64,000 nt of DNA from an uncultured Streptococcus sp. (lineage in GTDB: Bacteria > Bacillota > Bacilli > Lactobacillales > Streptococcaceae), in NCBI GenBank assembly GCA_902461025.1, contig CABPWC010000001.1, positions 1-64,000 on the forward strand, in the 5' to 3' direction. The notes under the pieces are model-generated. The model searched no databases. It was not told where the DNA came from and was given only the letters and a program-made list of their open reading frames with translations. Below are positions 21,987 through 29,188 of the stretch, one piece after another. A program made the position numbers and the translations under genes. Within the stretch, counting starts at the first letter, position 1. Each line of letters opens with the position of its first letter.

Positions 21987-23336
21987 CTAAATTCCGATTT
22001 CTGCTTTCACAACTTCAGCAATGGTATCCACATAGTAATCTACTTCTTCAGTTGTTGGTGCTTCAGCCATGACTCGCAAGAGTGGCTCAGTTCCACTTGG
22101 GCGAACGAGAATACGTCCGTTACCTGCCATCTCTTCTTCCATCTTATCGATAATAGCCTTGATAGCTGGTACTTCCATGGCTTTGTCTTTCATAGTGTTT
22201 TCCACACGGATATTAACCAATTTTTGTGGGTAAATTGTTACTTCTGAAGCCAATTGAGATAAGCTCTTACCTGTTTCTTGCATGATCTTAGTCAATTGAA
22301 CTGCTGACAACTGACCATCACCAGTTGTATTGTAGTCCATCAAGATAACGTGACCTGACTGTTCTCCACCGAGATTGTAGCCTGATTTTCTCATTTCTTC
22401 AACTACATAGCGGTCACCAACAGCAGTGACAGATTTATTAATGCCTTCACGATCCAAGGCTTTATGGAAACCAAGGTTGGACATAACTGTTGTTACAATT
22501 GTGTTTTGTGCCAATTGACCTTTTTCAGAAAGGTATTTACCGATGATATACATAATCTTATCACCGTCGACAATCTCACCATTTTCATCTACTGCAATCA
22601 AACGATCGCTGTCCCCATCAAAGGCTAAACCAATGGCAGATTGACTTTCTTTTACAAGTTCTTGCAAGGCTTCTGGATGAGTCGAACCAACATTCAAGTT
22701 AATGTTCAAACCATCTGGAGTTTCTCCAATGACAGTGATTTGAGCACCCAAATCTGCAAAAATTTGACGAGCACTTGTAGAAGCTGCTCCATTTGCAGTA
22801 TCCAAGGCTACCTTCATCCCTTCAAGAGCTGTTCCAGTTGAAACCAGGTAGGCTTCATACTTGCGTAATCCTTCTGGGTAATCAACAACAGTACCTAATC
22901 CTTCAGCACTTGGACGTGGGAGAGTATCTTCACTGGCGTCAAGCAAGGCTTCGATTTCTGCTTCTTTGTCATCGTCTAGCTTAAAGCCATCTCCACCAAA
23001 GAATTTAATCCCGTTATCAAGGGCTGGGTTGTGGCTAGCTGAAATCATGACACCTGCGCTCGCTCCTTCAGTTTTCACCAAATATGCTACTGCAGGTGTA
23101 GCAAGTACACCAAGTTTATAAACGTGAATTCCGACTGAAAGGAGGCCAGCAATCAAAGCTGCTTCTAGCATTTGACCTGAGATACGAGTGTCACGTCCAA
23201 CAAAAACCTTAGGCGCTTCTGTCGCATGTTGACTGAGGACATATCCTCCAAAGCGACCCAATTTAAAGGCCAATTCTGGCGTTAATTCTACGTTTGCTTC
23301 TCCACGGACTCCGTCCGTTCCAAAATATTTACCCAT
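21987..23336 (-). CDS. glmM: Phosphoglucosamine mutase
   Basis: 449 residues. Converts glucosamine-6-P to glucosamine-1-P for UDP-GlcNAc. The start [15 protein letters not shown], phosphoserine loop [15 protein letters not shown] near 97, metal loop FDGDSDR near 240, and C-terminal [12 protein letters not shown] are all intact. Third gene of the cdaA-cdaR-glmM operon; GlmM is known to bind and restrain CdaA in other Firmicutes. Confidence 0.97.
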   Translation of the reverse strand: MGKYFGTDGVRGEANVELTPELAFKLGRFGGYVLSQHATEAPKVFVGRDTRISGQMLEAALIAGLLSVGIHVYKLGVLATPAVAYLVKTEGASAGVMISASHNPALDNGIKFFGGDGFKLDDDKEAEIEALLDASEDTLPRPSAEGLGTVVDYPEGLRKYEAYLVSTGTALEGMKVALDTANGAASTSARQIFADLGAQITVIGETPDGLNINLNVGSTHPEALQELVKESQSAIGLAFDGDSDRLIAVDENGEIVDGDKIMYIIGKYLSEKGQLAQNTIVTTVMSNLGFHKALDREGINKSVTAVGDRYVVEEMRKSGYNLGGEQSGHVILMDYNTTGDGQLSAVQLTKIMQETGKSLSQLASEVTIYPQKLVNIRVENTMKDKAMEVPAIKAIIDKMEEEMAGNGRILVRPSGTEPLLRVMAEAPTTEEVDYYVDTIAEVVKAEIGI

Positions 23337-23368
23337 TTTAAGATTCCTTTTCTAGTTTAATGTTTATT

Positions 23369-24148
23369 TTAAGATTCTGACTTCGTTTCTGCTGCTGTCG
23401 TTGAAGAGTTTTCGGTAGACGAACCATTACTTGTTGAGGTTGTACTACTTGTTGTTCTTACAGCTTTGGTCGTTACTTTCATAGTAGTTTCAAAAGGTGT
23501 AATCACTGTTGGTAAGACAGCTCCATTTTTATCAACAGCTTGCAAAGGAACTGATCCAGAATAGTTCCCTGTAATCTGTTCACTCGTTGGTAAAACTGCA
23601 ACAATCCGATCAATCTTAGATAGTGTATCCGCATCGCTAGTTACTGAAACTTTTTCATCAGAAACAGTCACACGTTCGATTATAATCTTCTCATCAATTT
23701 GACTAGAATCAATTTGAGGTACAACAGGTACATTATCCCTAGTAACTTTCTTACCAATCTTGACTGTGATCTTTTGTGGTGTTGCTACAGCTGTCAAACC
23801 ACTTGGAAGATTTTCAATGGTCAATGGAACTTCAATCGTTCCTTCTGTAGCCTGGGTCAAATCAGCAGTCACTTTAAATTTACGAGTGCTTTCCTGCATC
23901 TCACTAGCCAAGGCCACCCGATTTGAACCCGTTAGAAACACTGTCACTTCTGAGCTGAAACCACTGATAAAATATTGCTCACTATCATACTGAATATCAA
24001 TCGGTACATTGACTACTGTATTGGTATAGGTTTCAGTTTTAGTTTGTCTTGCGTTGGTATTGTTTTGATAATTGATTGATGTTGCATAGATAAACAGGAC
24101 ACACGCAAAGAGGAGTGAGGAGATGATATAAAGACTATTTCTTTTCAT
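23369..24148 (-). CDS. cdaR: CdaR (YbbR domain) regulator of c-di-AMP synthesis
   Basis: 259 residues: one N-terminal membrane anchor (about 5-23), YbbR beta domains (about 45-225), and a Ser/Thr-rich low-complexity tail. YbbR proteins sit outside the membrane and modulate the CdaA cyclase. The 14-nt overlap with cdaA supports co-translation. The number of YbbR repeats looks lower than in Bacillus CdaR, which is usual for streptococci. Confidence 0.9.
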   Translation of the reverse strand: MKRNSLYIISSLLFACVLFIYATSINYQNNTNARQTKTETYTNTVVNVPIDIQYDSEQYFISGFSSEVTVFLTGSNRVALASEMQESTRKFKVTADLTQATEGTIEVPLTIENLPSGLTAVATPQKITVKIGKKVTRDNVPVVPQIDSSQIDEKIIIERVTVSDEKVSVTSDADTLSKIDRIVAVLPTSEQITGNYSGSVPLQAVDKNGAVLPTVITPFETTMKVTTKAVRTTSSTTSTSNGSSTENSSTTAAETKSES

Positions 24149-24992
24149 TATTCCAGCCTCCTAATAGACGTTCTTTTAAGCTTAGTTCTTGTTCATCCTT
24201 AGGTATCAGAATACGACGTAGTTCTTCCTCGAATTCTTCCAAACTTAGATCATGTTTGAAGACACCGTTATAGGTGATGGATATACCTCCAGTTTCTTCT
24301 GATACAACAAAAGTAAGGGCATCTGAAACTTCTGATAAACCAATGGCTGCACGGTGACGAGTTCCGAACTCTTTGGAAATACCTGTGTTTTCAGTCAGTG
24401 GTAAATAGGCAGAAGTTACTGCAATCCGATCTCCACTGATAATGACTGCACCGTCATGGAGAGGCGTATTAGGAATAAAGATGTTAATTAATAACTCAGC
24501 AGAAATCTTAGCATCCAAAGGAATTCCTGTAACGATGTACTCCTGCAAGGTTCTCACACGTTGAACAGCTACCAAAGCTCCAATCTTTCGCGGGCTCATA
24601 TACTCAACCGATTTTACAAAAGCCTGTACCATCTGCTCTTCTGAACTCATAGGAGTATTTGAAAAGAAGTCCGTAGCTCGACCTAATCGTTCCAAACCTG
24701 TCCGAATTTCTGGAGAAAAGATAACAACAGCTGCGATAACTCCATAGGTAATCAATTGGTTAATCAACCAGGAAATAGTCGTCAAGCCCAAAAAATTAGC
24801 CGCAATCTGAGCTAAGATAAAAACTAAAACGCCTCGAACCAGAATCATAATCTTAGTTCCTGCAATTGATTTTGTAAATTGATATAAGATATAAGCGACG
24901 ATTAGAATATCAATCACATTTATCGCAATACTCCAAGGACTGGAAAACAAACTAGACCAGTATTGAAGATTAGATAATTGCTGAAAATTCAT
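24135..24992 (-). CDS. cdaA: Diadenylate cyclase CdaA
   Basis: Makes cyclic-di-AMP from two ATP at the membrane. About 285 residues with three N-terminal helices (about 10-90) and a DAC domain from about 105. The catalytic motifs LHDGAVIISGD and GTRHRAAIGLSE are both intact. The frame opens at 25010 (MERGHR), but the Met at 24992 (MNFQQLSN) follows an AGAGGGG ribosome site and matches the usual start. First gene of the cda operon. Confidence 0.96.
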   Translation of the reverse strand: MNFQQLSNLQYWSSLFSSPWSIAINVIDILIVAYILYQFTKSIAGTKIMILVRGVLVFILAQIAANFLGLTTISWLINQLITYGVIAAVVIFSPEIRTGLERLGRATDFFSNTPMSSEEQMVQAFVKSVEYMSPRKIGALVAVQRVRTLQEYIVTGIPLDAKISAELLINIFIPNTPLHDGAVIISGDRIAVTSAYLPLTENTGISKEFGTRHRAAIGLSEVSDALTFVVSEETGGISITYNGVFKHDLSLEEFEEELRRILIPKDEQELSLKERLLGGWNNEKK

Positions 24993-25024
24993 CCTGTGTC
25001 CCCTCTCCAAAAAAGCTTCTCTTC

Positions 25025-25033
25025 ATTATACCA
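25025..25033 (-). promoter_or_regulatory. Extended -10 promoter of the cdaA operon
   Basis: Minus-strand TGGTATAAT (TATAAT 25030-25025), 33 nt before the preferred start. No good -35. Confidence 0.55.
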
Positions 25034-25124
25034 TTTTTAATGGAAATTTTCTCCCCCCTACCTCATTTTAAATTGGCAGAAAATATGATAGAATAAAATG
25101 ATAAAAATGAAATAAGGAGAAACC

Positions 25125-26093
25125 ATGTCTGAATTATATGATATTACCATCATAGGGGGTGGCCCAGTTGGTCTTTTCGCAGCCTTTTATGCAAATCTAC
25201 GTCAAGCTAAAGTACAAATCATTGACTCTCTTCCTCAATTAGGTGGCCAACCTGCCATTCTTTATCCTGAAAAACAAATTCTTGATGTCCCAGGTTTCCC
25301 GAATCTCACTGGTGAAGAATTAACGAATCGCCTCTTAGAACAACTAAAAGGTTTTGATACACCAGCACATCTCAATGAAACTGTTCTTGACATTGAAAAA
25401 GAGAATGATGTATTTAAGATAACAACTACTAAAGGTATTCATAGTAGTAAAGCTGTCATTATCGCTATGGGTGGAGGTGCCTTTAAACCACGTCCACTTG
25501 AATTGGATGGTGTTGATAGTTATGAAAATATCCATTACCACGTTTCTAACATTCAACAATATGCTGGCAAGAAAGTAACCATCCTGGGTGGAGGAGACTC
25601 TGCTGTGGATTGGGCCTTAGCTTTTGAAAAGATTGCGCCAACTACACTTGTTCACCGTCGAGATAACTTCCGTGCGCTTGAACATAGTGTCCAAGCCCTT
25701 CAAGAATCATCTGTTAGCATCAAAACACCATTTGTACCAAGTCAACTTCTTGGAGATGGAAAAACTCTTGACAAGCTTGAAATCACAAAAGTCAAATCCG
25801 ATGAGACCGAAACTATTGAACTCGACCACCTCTTTGTCAACTATGGCTTCAAATCATCAGTTGGTAATCTTAAAAACTGGGGACTTGACCTTAACCGTCA
25901 CAAAATTATCGTTAATAGCAAGCAGGAGTCAAGCCAAGCTGGAATTTACGCTATTGGTGACTGCTGCTACTATGAAGGTAAGATTGACTTGATTGCAACA
26001 GGTCTTGGTGAAGCTCCAACAGCTGTTAACAATGCCATTAACTACATCGACCCTCAACAAAAAGTGCAACCAAAACACTCTACTAGTCTATAA
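25125..26093 (+). CDS. Type 2 ferredoxin/flavodoxin-NADP reductase
   Basis: 322 residues, TrxB-like two-domain flavoenzyme. FAD motif IIGGGPVGLFAAFYA (residues 9-23) and NADPH motif ILGGGDSAVDWAL near 150, plus the C-terminal GDCCYYEGKIDLIATGLGEA FAD-closing stretch. The CxxC redox pair of thioredoxin reductases is absent, which marks the YumC-type ferredoxin-NADP reductase group. It has its own AAGGAG site and a strong terminator. It is the last clear host gene before the prophage. Confidence 0.92.
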   Translation: MSELYDITIIGGGPVGLFAAFYANLRQAKVQIIDSLPQLGGQPAILYPEKQILDVPGFPNLTGEELTNRLLEQLKGFDTPAHLNETVLDIEKENDVFKITTTKGIHSSKAVIIAMGGGAFKPRPLELDGVDSYENIHYHVSNIQQYAGKKVTILGGGDSAVDWALAFEKIAPTTLVHRRDNFRALEHSVQALQESSVSIKTPFVPSQLLGDGKTLDKLEITKVKSDETETIELDHLFVNYGFKSSVGNLKNWGLDLNRHKIIVNSKQESSQAGIYAIGDCCYYEGKIDLIATGLGEAPTAVNNAINYIDPQQKVQPKHSTSL

Positions 26094-26470
26094 GAAAAAA
26101 CCACGAATCCTAGGATTCGTGGTTTTAAAGTTCTTGAGCACTTTGATGCAATCTTTCTGGTCTTGTATATCGTATTTATCTTTAGTATTGGTCAGCTTGA
26201 TTATGTTCTCAGTTGCTTTCTGATTGCCTTTTACAGCTTGCTGAAAGATTGCAAAGGCTAGTAACGCCTCATTGTTGCCAGCCATACCTATTTCTTCAAG
26301 TTGTTTCTTGATTTTACTATCCGTCACATCCGAAGATAAGAGGGTTTCAAATGCTTTTTTAGATCAGCTTTTTCTCTTCTAGCTACGCTAGACGCTTTGC
26401 CTCCTTTTGAGCTAATAGCTCTTATTTAATCTTTGCTTCGTTCTGTAACTGGTTTTAAATTTTTAATCCC
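26088..26470 (-). pseudogene. Broken phage terminase small subunit relic
   Basis: The minus strand translates, across two breaks, as an NLKPVTERSKD / IRAISSKGGKA / RREKADLKK / AFETLLSSDVTDSK / GMAGNNEALLAFAIFQQAV series typical of a streptococcal phage terminase small subunit. A TAA replaces a sense codon after SKD (near 26430), one A is missing in the A-run near 26370, and the C-terminus is cut off inside the reductase terminator. An RBS-like GAAAGGAGGG remains near 26495. It differs entirely from the prophage's own small terminase at 48.7 kb, so it comes from another phage. The family call is from memory of related proteins. Confidence 0.7.
26095..26126. terminator. Bidirectional terminator after the reductase gene
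   Basis: A perfect 11-bp stem, CCACGAATCC-TAGGATTCGTGG (26101-26122), is flanked by A6 and T4. It ends the reductase transcript and also forms the tail of the overlapping phage relic on the minus strand. Confidence 0.92.
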
Positions 26471-26563
26471 ATCTCTAGATAATTTTCACCCTCCTTTCAA
26501 ACAAAAAAATCACAAGCATTTTATACTTATGATTTCATTGTATATGGTAAAAAGAGGGTATGT

Positions 26564-26794
26564 TTACGCTATTCCTAACAACTTTTCAATTTTATTGAGC
26601 AAATCTCTATATTTTGTGTTGTCACTTTCATTATTGACAAGATATTCGTTTGCGACAATATTTAATGATTGATATAACCCGCCCATAATTCCGGATTGTT
26701 TCTCAGTCAGTTCAATCTTCTTAGCGTATTCATCATAATACATCTTGCAATTCTCATATATACGCTCATTCAACTTATTATAAAGATTAGTCAT
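26564..26794 (-). CDS. Hypothetical 76-residue protein
   Basis: A helical, charged 76-residue protein (starts MTNLYNKLNERIYENCKMYYDEYAKK). No known motif is recognised. It lies between the terminase relic and the presumed left phage end, on the minus strand, with no close partner. It may belong to the older phage remnant or be host DNA; composition does not decide. Confidence 0.45.
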   Translation of the reverse strand: MTNLYNKLNERIYENCKMYYDEYAKKIELTEKQSGIMGGLYQSLNIVANEYLVNNESDNTKYRDLLNKIEKLLGIA

Positions 26795-26839
26795 TTTCTA
26801 TTGTACCTATCTATAGTTCATCTGCTTTTAAAAATACCA

Positions 26840-26958
26840 TTACATATATTTACATCAAATTCCTATATCTTATAAAATCGCTACATTTTCAGCTTTAAAA
26901 TAATTGTTTTTACATCGTTTTACATAAATTTCCGACATTTTTGCCCCTTTTTTGCCCC
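26840..26958. other. Left attachment region with arm-site-like repeats
   Basis: Two tandem copies of TTTTTGCCCC (26938-26947 and 26949-26958) and four (T)TTACAT repeats (near 26840, 26849, 26909, 26919) lie in a 255-nt non-coding stretch at the prophage's left end. Tandem TTTTTGCCCC repeats of this kind are seen next to many tyrosine-integrase att sites as arm-binding sites. The core would lie to their left (26.8-26.94 kb). The matching attR is outside the window, so the core is not proven. Confidence 0.5.
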
Positions 26959-26989
26959 TTATTTTTTCAAAAAAACTTTATAAAAACGC

Positions 26990-27018
26990 TTGACTTTCTC
27001 GGTGTACCGTGATATAAT
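26990..27018 (+). promoter_or_regulatory. Near-consensus promoter of the left-end accessory locus
   Basis: TTGACT (26990-26995), exactly 17 nt, TATAAT (27013-27018). This is the strongest sigma-A promoter seen in the prophage and faces away from the late genes, so it should be active in the lysogen. Confidence 0.85.
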
Positions 27019-27049
27019 ATAATCAAGATAAGGAAAGGGGGTGAGGAAA

Positions 27050-27196
27050 ATGGACAAAGATGATTGGCTCAGATTGGTTGAGAAACTAATCGATAACGGG
27101 CCAGCTTACATCACAGCTCTAACTGGTGCATATGCTACATATCACATCTGGAGCAAAGAAAAAAAGCGAAAACCTAGACCTCGCAAGTTTAAGTAA
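27050..27196 (+). CDS. 48-residue single-helix basic peptide
   Basis: Reads MDKDDWLRLVEKLIDNGPAY.. through a short hydrophobic segment (about 17-33) to a very basic tail (KEKKRKPRPRKFK). A strong ribosome site (AGGAAAGGGGGTGAGG) and near-consensus promoter precede it. The size, single helix and basic end resemble type I toxins or small phage membrane effectors, but no known family is recognised. A GGGGAG/CTCCCC hairpin follows at about 27216-27233. It is the first gene of a three-gene plus-strand locus. Confidence 0.6.
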   Translation: MDKDDWLRLVEKLIDNGPAYITALTGAYATYHIWSKEKKRKPRPRKFK

Positions 27197-27264
27197 TCGC
27201 CTTGGGAATAGGGGAGCTACCACTCCCCTCACTCCCTATTATACCATAAAATAGGAACAATAAT

Positions 27265-27390
27265 ATGGAAATTTTAATCATAAACATACTGATCGTTTTA
27301 TTAAGTTATTTTTATTTGAGAGGACAAAAAGATGAGAAAACAAATAGAAAAAGTATTAAAAAGCAAAAAGAGCACAAGCGCAATCGCTAA
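27265..27390 (+). CDS. 41-residue membrane peptide overlapping the HTH gene
   Basis: MEILIINILIVLLSYFYLRG is a clear membrane helix followed by a Lys/Arg-rich tail (KDEKTNRKSIKKQKEHKRNR). It runs 59 nt into the next gene in another frame. The ribosome site (AGGAAC) is modest. It could couple translation to the HTH gene or be a second small membrane effector. Unrecognised family. Confidence 0.45.
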   Translation: MEILIINILIVLLSYFYLRGQKDEKTNRKSIKKQKEHKRNR

Positions 27391-28060
27391 AGGGGCAGAT
27401 TTGCCTTGGACGACAGTCTCAGACCTTAGAAGTGGAAAAACAAATTTGGACAAAATGTCTTTATTGACAGCAGAAAAATTACAAAAATATGCAAAGGAGC
27501 TAGAAATGGAAAACGCAAAACAACTACTTGAAGAAATTAAAAATAACGATGTATCGTATGCTATTGTAAACGAGGACGGAGCAGTTTATTGCAATCTTGG
27601 TACAAGTAACGTCATGGATATTTACGGGTACGATGGTGAAGATGGTCACTTCTACGGTGTTTATGGTGACGCAGTTGGTGGACAGCTTGATAGTCGCAAC
27701 ACCCCTGATGATGTTATTTTGAAAGCTATTCAACTAATGTTAGGGTTGGGTGAGCCTGTAAAACGTTCTGAATTGTCTATGGGGTCAGATTTCAAACAGA
27801 CATTTGTAGATGGATATTTTGAGGTGGTTGAATTAATGAAACAGTCTGGTCTTCTCCATGATAAAGAAGAAAACGAGAAAATCAAAGAATGGATTGAGTC
27901 TCACAAGGATATTGTAGGTTCAAAAGTTAAACACCCATCGTTTGGAACTGGTAAAGTAGTTAAAATTGAAGATAATGCAATTACTATTGATTTTGAAGGT
28001 GCTGGAAGCAAATCTTTAGCTCTTGAAGCTATTGTCAACAATAACTTACTAGAGTTCTAA
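27332..28060 (+). CDS. HTH protein with C-terminal Tudor-like domain
   Basis: 242 residues. Residues 1-58 look like a short helix-turn-helix (STSAIAKGADLPWTTVSDLRSG). About 70-165 is an unknown acidic Tyr/Gly-rich domain. From about 194, GSKVKHPSFGTGKVVKIED followed by DFEGAGSKSLALE closely resembles the Tudor-like C-terminal domain of PcrA/UvrD helicases. An internal AAGGAG-6-ATG at 27506 could produce the last 184 residues alone. It sits in the lysogen-facing left-end locus with its own terminator, so it is an accessory (moron) gene; regulation, DNA repair or anti-phage roles are all possible. No firm function. Confidence 0.65.
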   Translation: MRKQIEKVLKSKKSTSAIAKGADLPWTTVSDLRSGKTNLDKMSLLTAEKLQKYAKELEMENAKQLLEEIKNNDVSYAIVNEDGAVYCNLGTSNVMDIYGYDGEDGHFYGVYGDAVGGQLDSRNTPDDVILKAIQLMLGLGEPVKRSELSMGSDFKQTFVDGYFEVVELMKQSGLLHDKEENEKIKEWIESHKDIVGSKVKHPSFGTGKVVKIEDNAITIDFEGAGSKSLALEAIVNNNLLEF

Positions 28061-28076
28061 AGTAATTTATGAGGGT

Positions 28077-28103
28077 AAAGCAGTGATTTCGGTCACTGCT
28101 TTT
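28077..28103 (+). terminator. Terminator of the left-end accessory locus
   Basis: AAAGCAGTGA (28077-28086), 6-nt loop, TCACTGCTTTT (28093-28103), directly after the HTH gene. Confidence 0.85.
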
Positions 28104-28114
28104 ATTGTTGCCAA

Positions 28115-28145
28115 CAAAAAAAGACCGCTCAAAAACTGAGCGGTC
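28115..28145 (-). terminator. Terminator of the late operon after the lysin
   Basis: GACCGCTC (28123-28130) pairs with GAGCGGTC (28138-28145); on the minus strand the stem ends in U8. It closes the long late transcript. Confidence 0.9.
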
Positions 28146-28178
28146 AAATGTAATTAAATTTGAACTTCTTTCTATGTT

Positions 28179-29165
28179 TTATTTTGTGGTAATTAAGCCG
28201 TTAGGCTCAACGGTAAACTCTAGCTTTTCAGCAAGTGTTCCGTCTGATTTTAGGTAGTACCAACCTTTACCGTCTGCGGACTTAACAAATGCATTTGATA
28301 CCATAGCGCCTTGTTGGTAATCTAGGAAGTACCATACATCCTTATACTTAACCCAGCCGGTTTTCATTGCGCCGTCTTTGTCGAAGTAATACCACTTGTT
28401 ACTTACCAAAATCCAGCCAGTTGCCATTGTTCCGTCTGGTAGCAAGTAATACCAATGTCCGTCTGAATGTTTGTGCCATGTGTTAGCTTTCATGTATCCT
28501 GAACCGTCGAAGTAATACCACTTGTCCTTGATTTTCTGCCATTTATTCGTTGGGTAGCTTCCATCTGCGTTGACATACCACCAACCAGTCGCATTTTTCT
28601 TCCAGCCTTCCTGGTTGCCCTCATTATCGAGCATTTCTTGGACAGTTGAACCGAGCGACTGATAATGCTTGATTTTAGCAATCACATAGTCACGCAAGCT
28701 GTCATTGTATCCACCGTGCAATTCAAGGGAACGAGCAGGGCATGAAGTACTTGAAAACTCGTTATGGAACTTAATATTTGAATAGTTCGGTGTATCACCA
28801 TAATAGGTCATATCCTCTGCCATTTGGCGCAATACCATGTTTTCATTTTCGATAAACTCTGCATCAGTCGCATTGAATTGCTGACATACTTCATAGCTGA
28901 TTGAGTTCATGTTAGCATCGTAGTTCGCAGCGCTCCATGTCCCGTTGTAAGTGTTTTCTACTCGTGCGATTGCATCGCGAGTGATGTAGTAATGAGCAAA
29001 ACCAAGTTCAGATTGTCCGTTGTCATAGCGTGATTGAAGCCAATCGACATAGCTATTTGGACTCATTGAACCGGCATCGTTATGCATGATGTAATATTTT
29101 GGGCTTTCAGTCGGACGAGCGCCCGCAATTCCATTGAATATTGTATGGTTAATAATTTCTACCAT
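28179..29165 (-). CDS. Phage endolysin: amidase with choline-binding repeats
   Basis: 328 residues. The N-terminal domain (about 1-165) has the amidase_2/PGRP layout with an early zinc His in YIMHNDAGS, HYYITRD, and late ligands in KFHNEFSSTSCPARS; it should cleave the MurNAc-L-Ala bond. Residues about 184-328 are six choline-binding repeats (GWKKNATGWWYVN..., KWYYFDGSGYM...) ending NGLITTK, very like the C-terminus of pneumococcal LytA. The amidase half is unlike LytA, so the gene is a chimera between a phage amidase and a host-type choline-binding tail. Binding to phosphocholine teichoic acid ties the phage to mitis-group hosts. The last late gene. Confidence 0.94.
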   Translation of the reverse strand: MVEIINHTIFNGIAGARPTESPKYYIMHNDAGSMSPNSYVDWLQSRYDNGQSELGFAHYYITRDAIARVENTYNGTWSAANYDANMNSISYEVCQQFNATDAEFIENENMVLRQMAEDMTYYGDTPNYSNIKFHNEFSSTSCPARSLELHGGYNDSLRDYVIAKIKHYQSLGSTVQEMLDNEGNQEGWKKNATGWWYVNADGSYPTNKWQKIKDKWYYFDGSGYMKANTWHKHSDGHWYYLLPDGTMATGWILVSNKWYYFDKDGAMKTGWVKYKDVWYFLDYQQGAMVSNAFVKSADGKGWYYLKSDGTLAEKLEFTVEPNGLITTK

Positions 29166-29188
29166 GTTTTATTTTTCCTCTCTTATGG

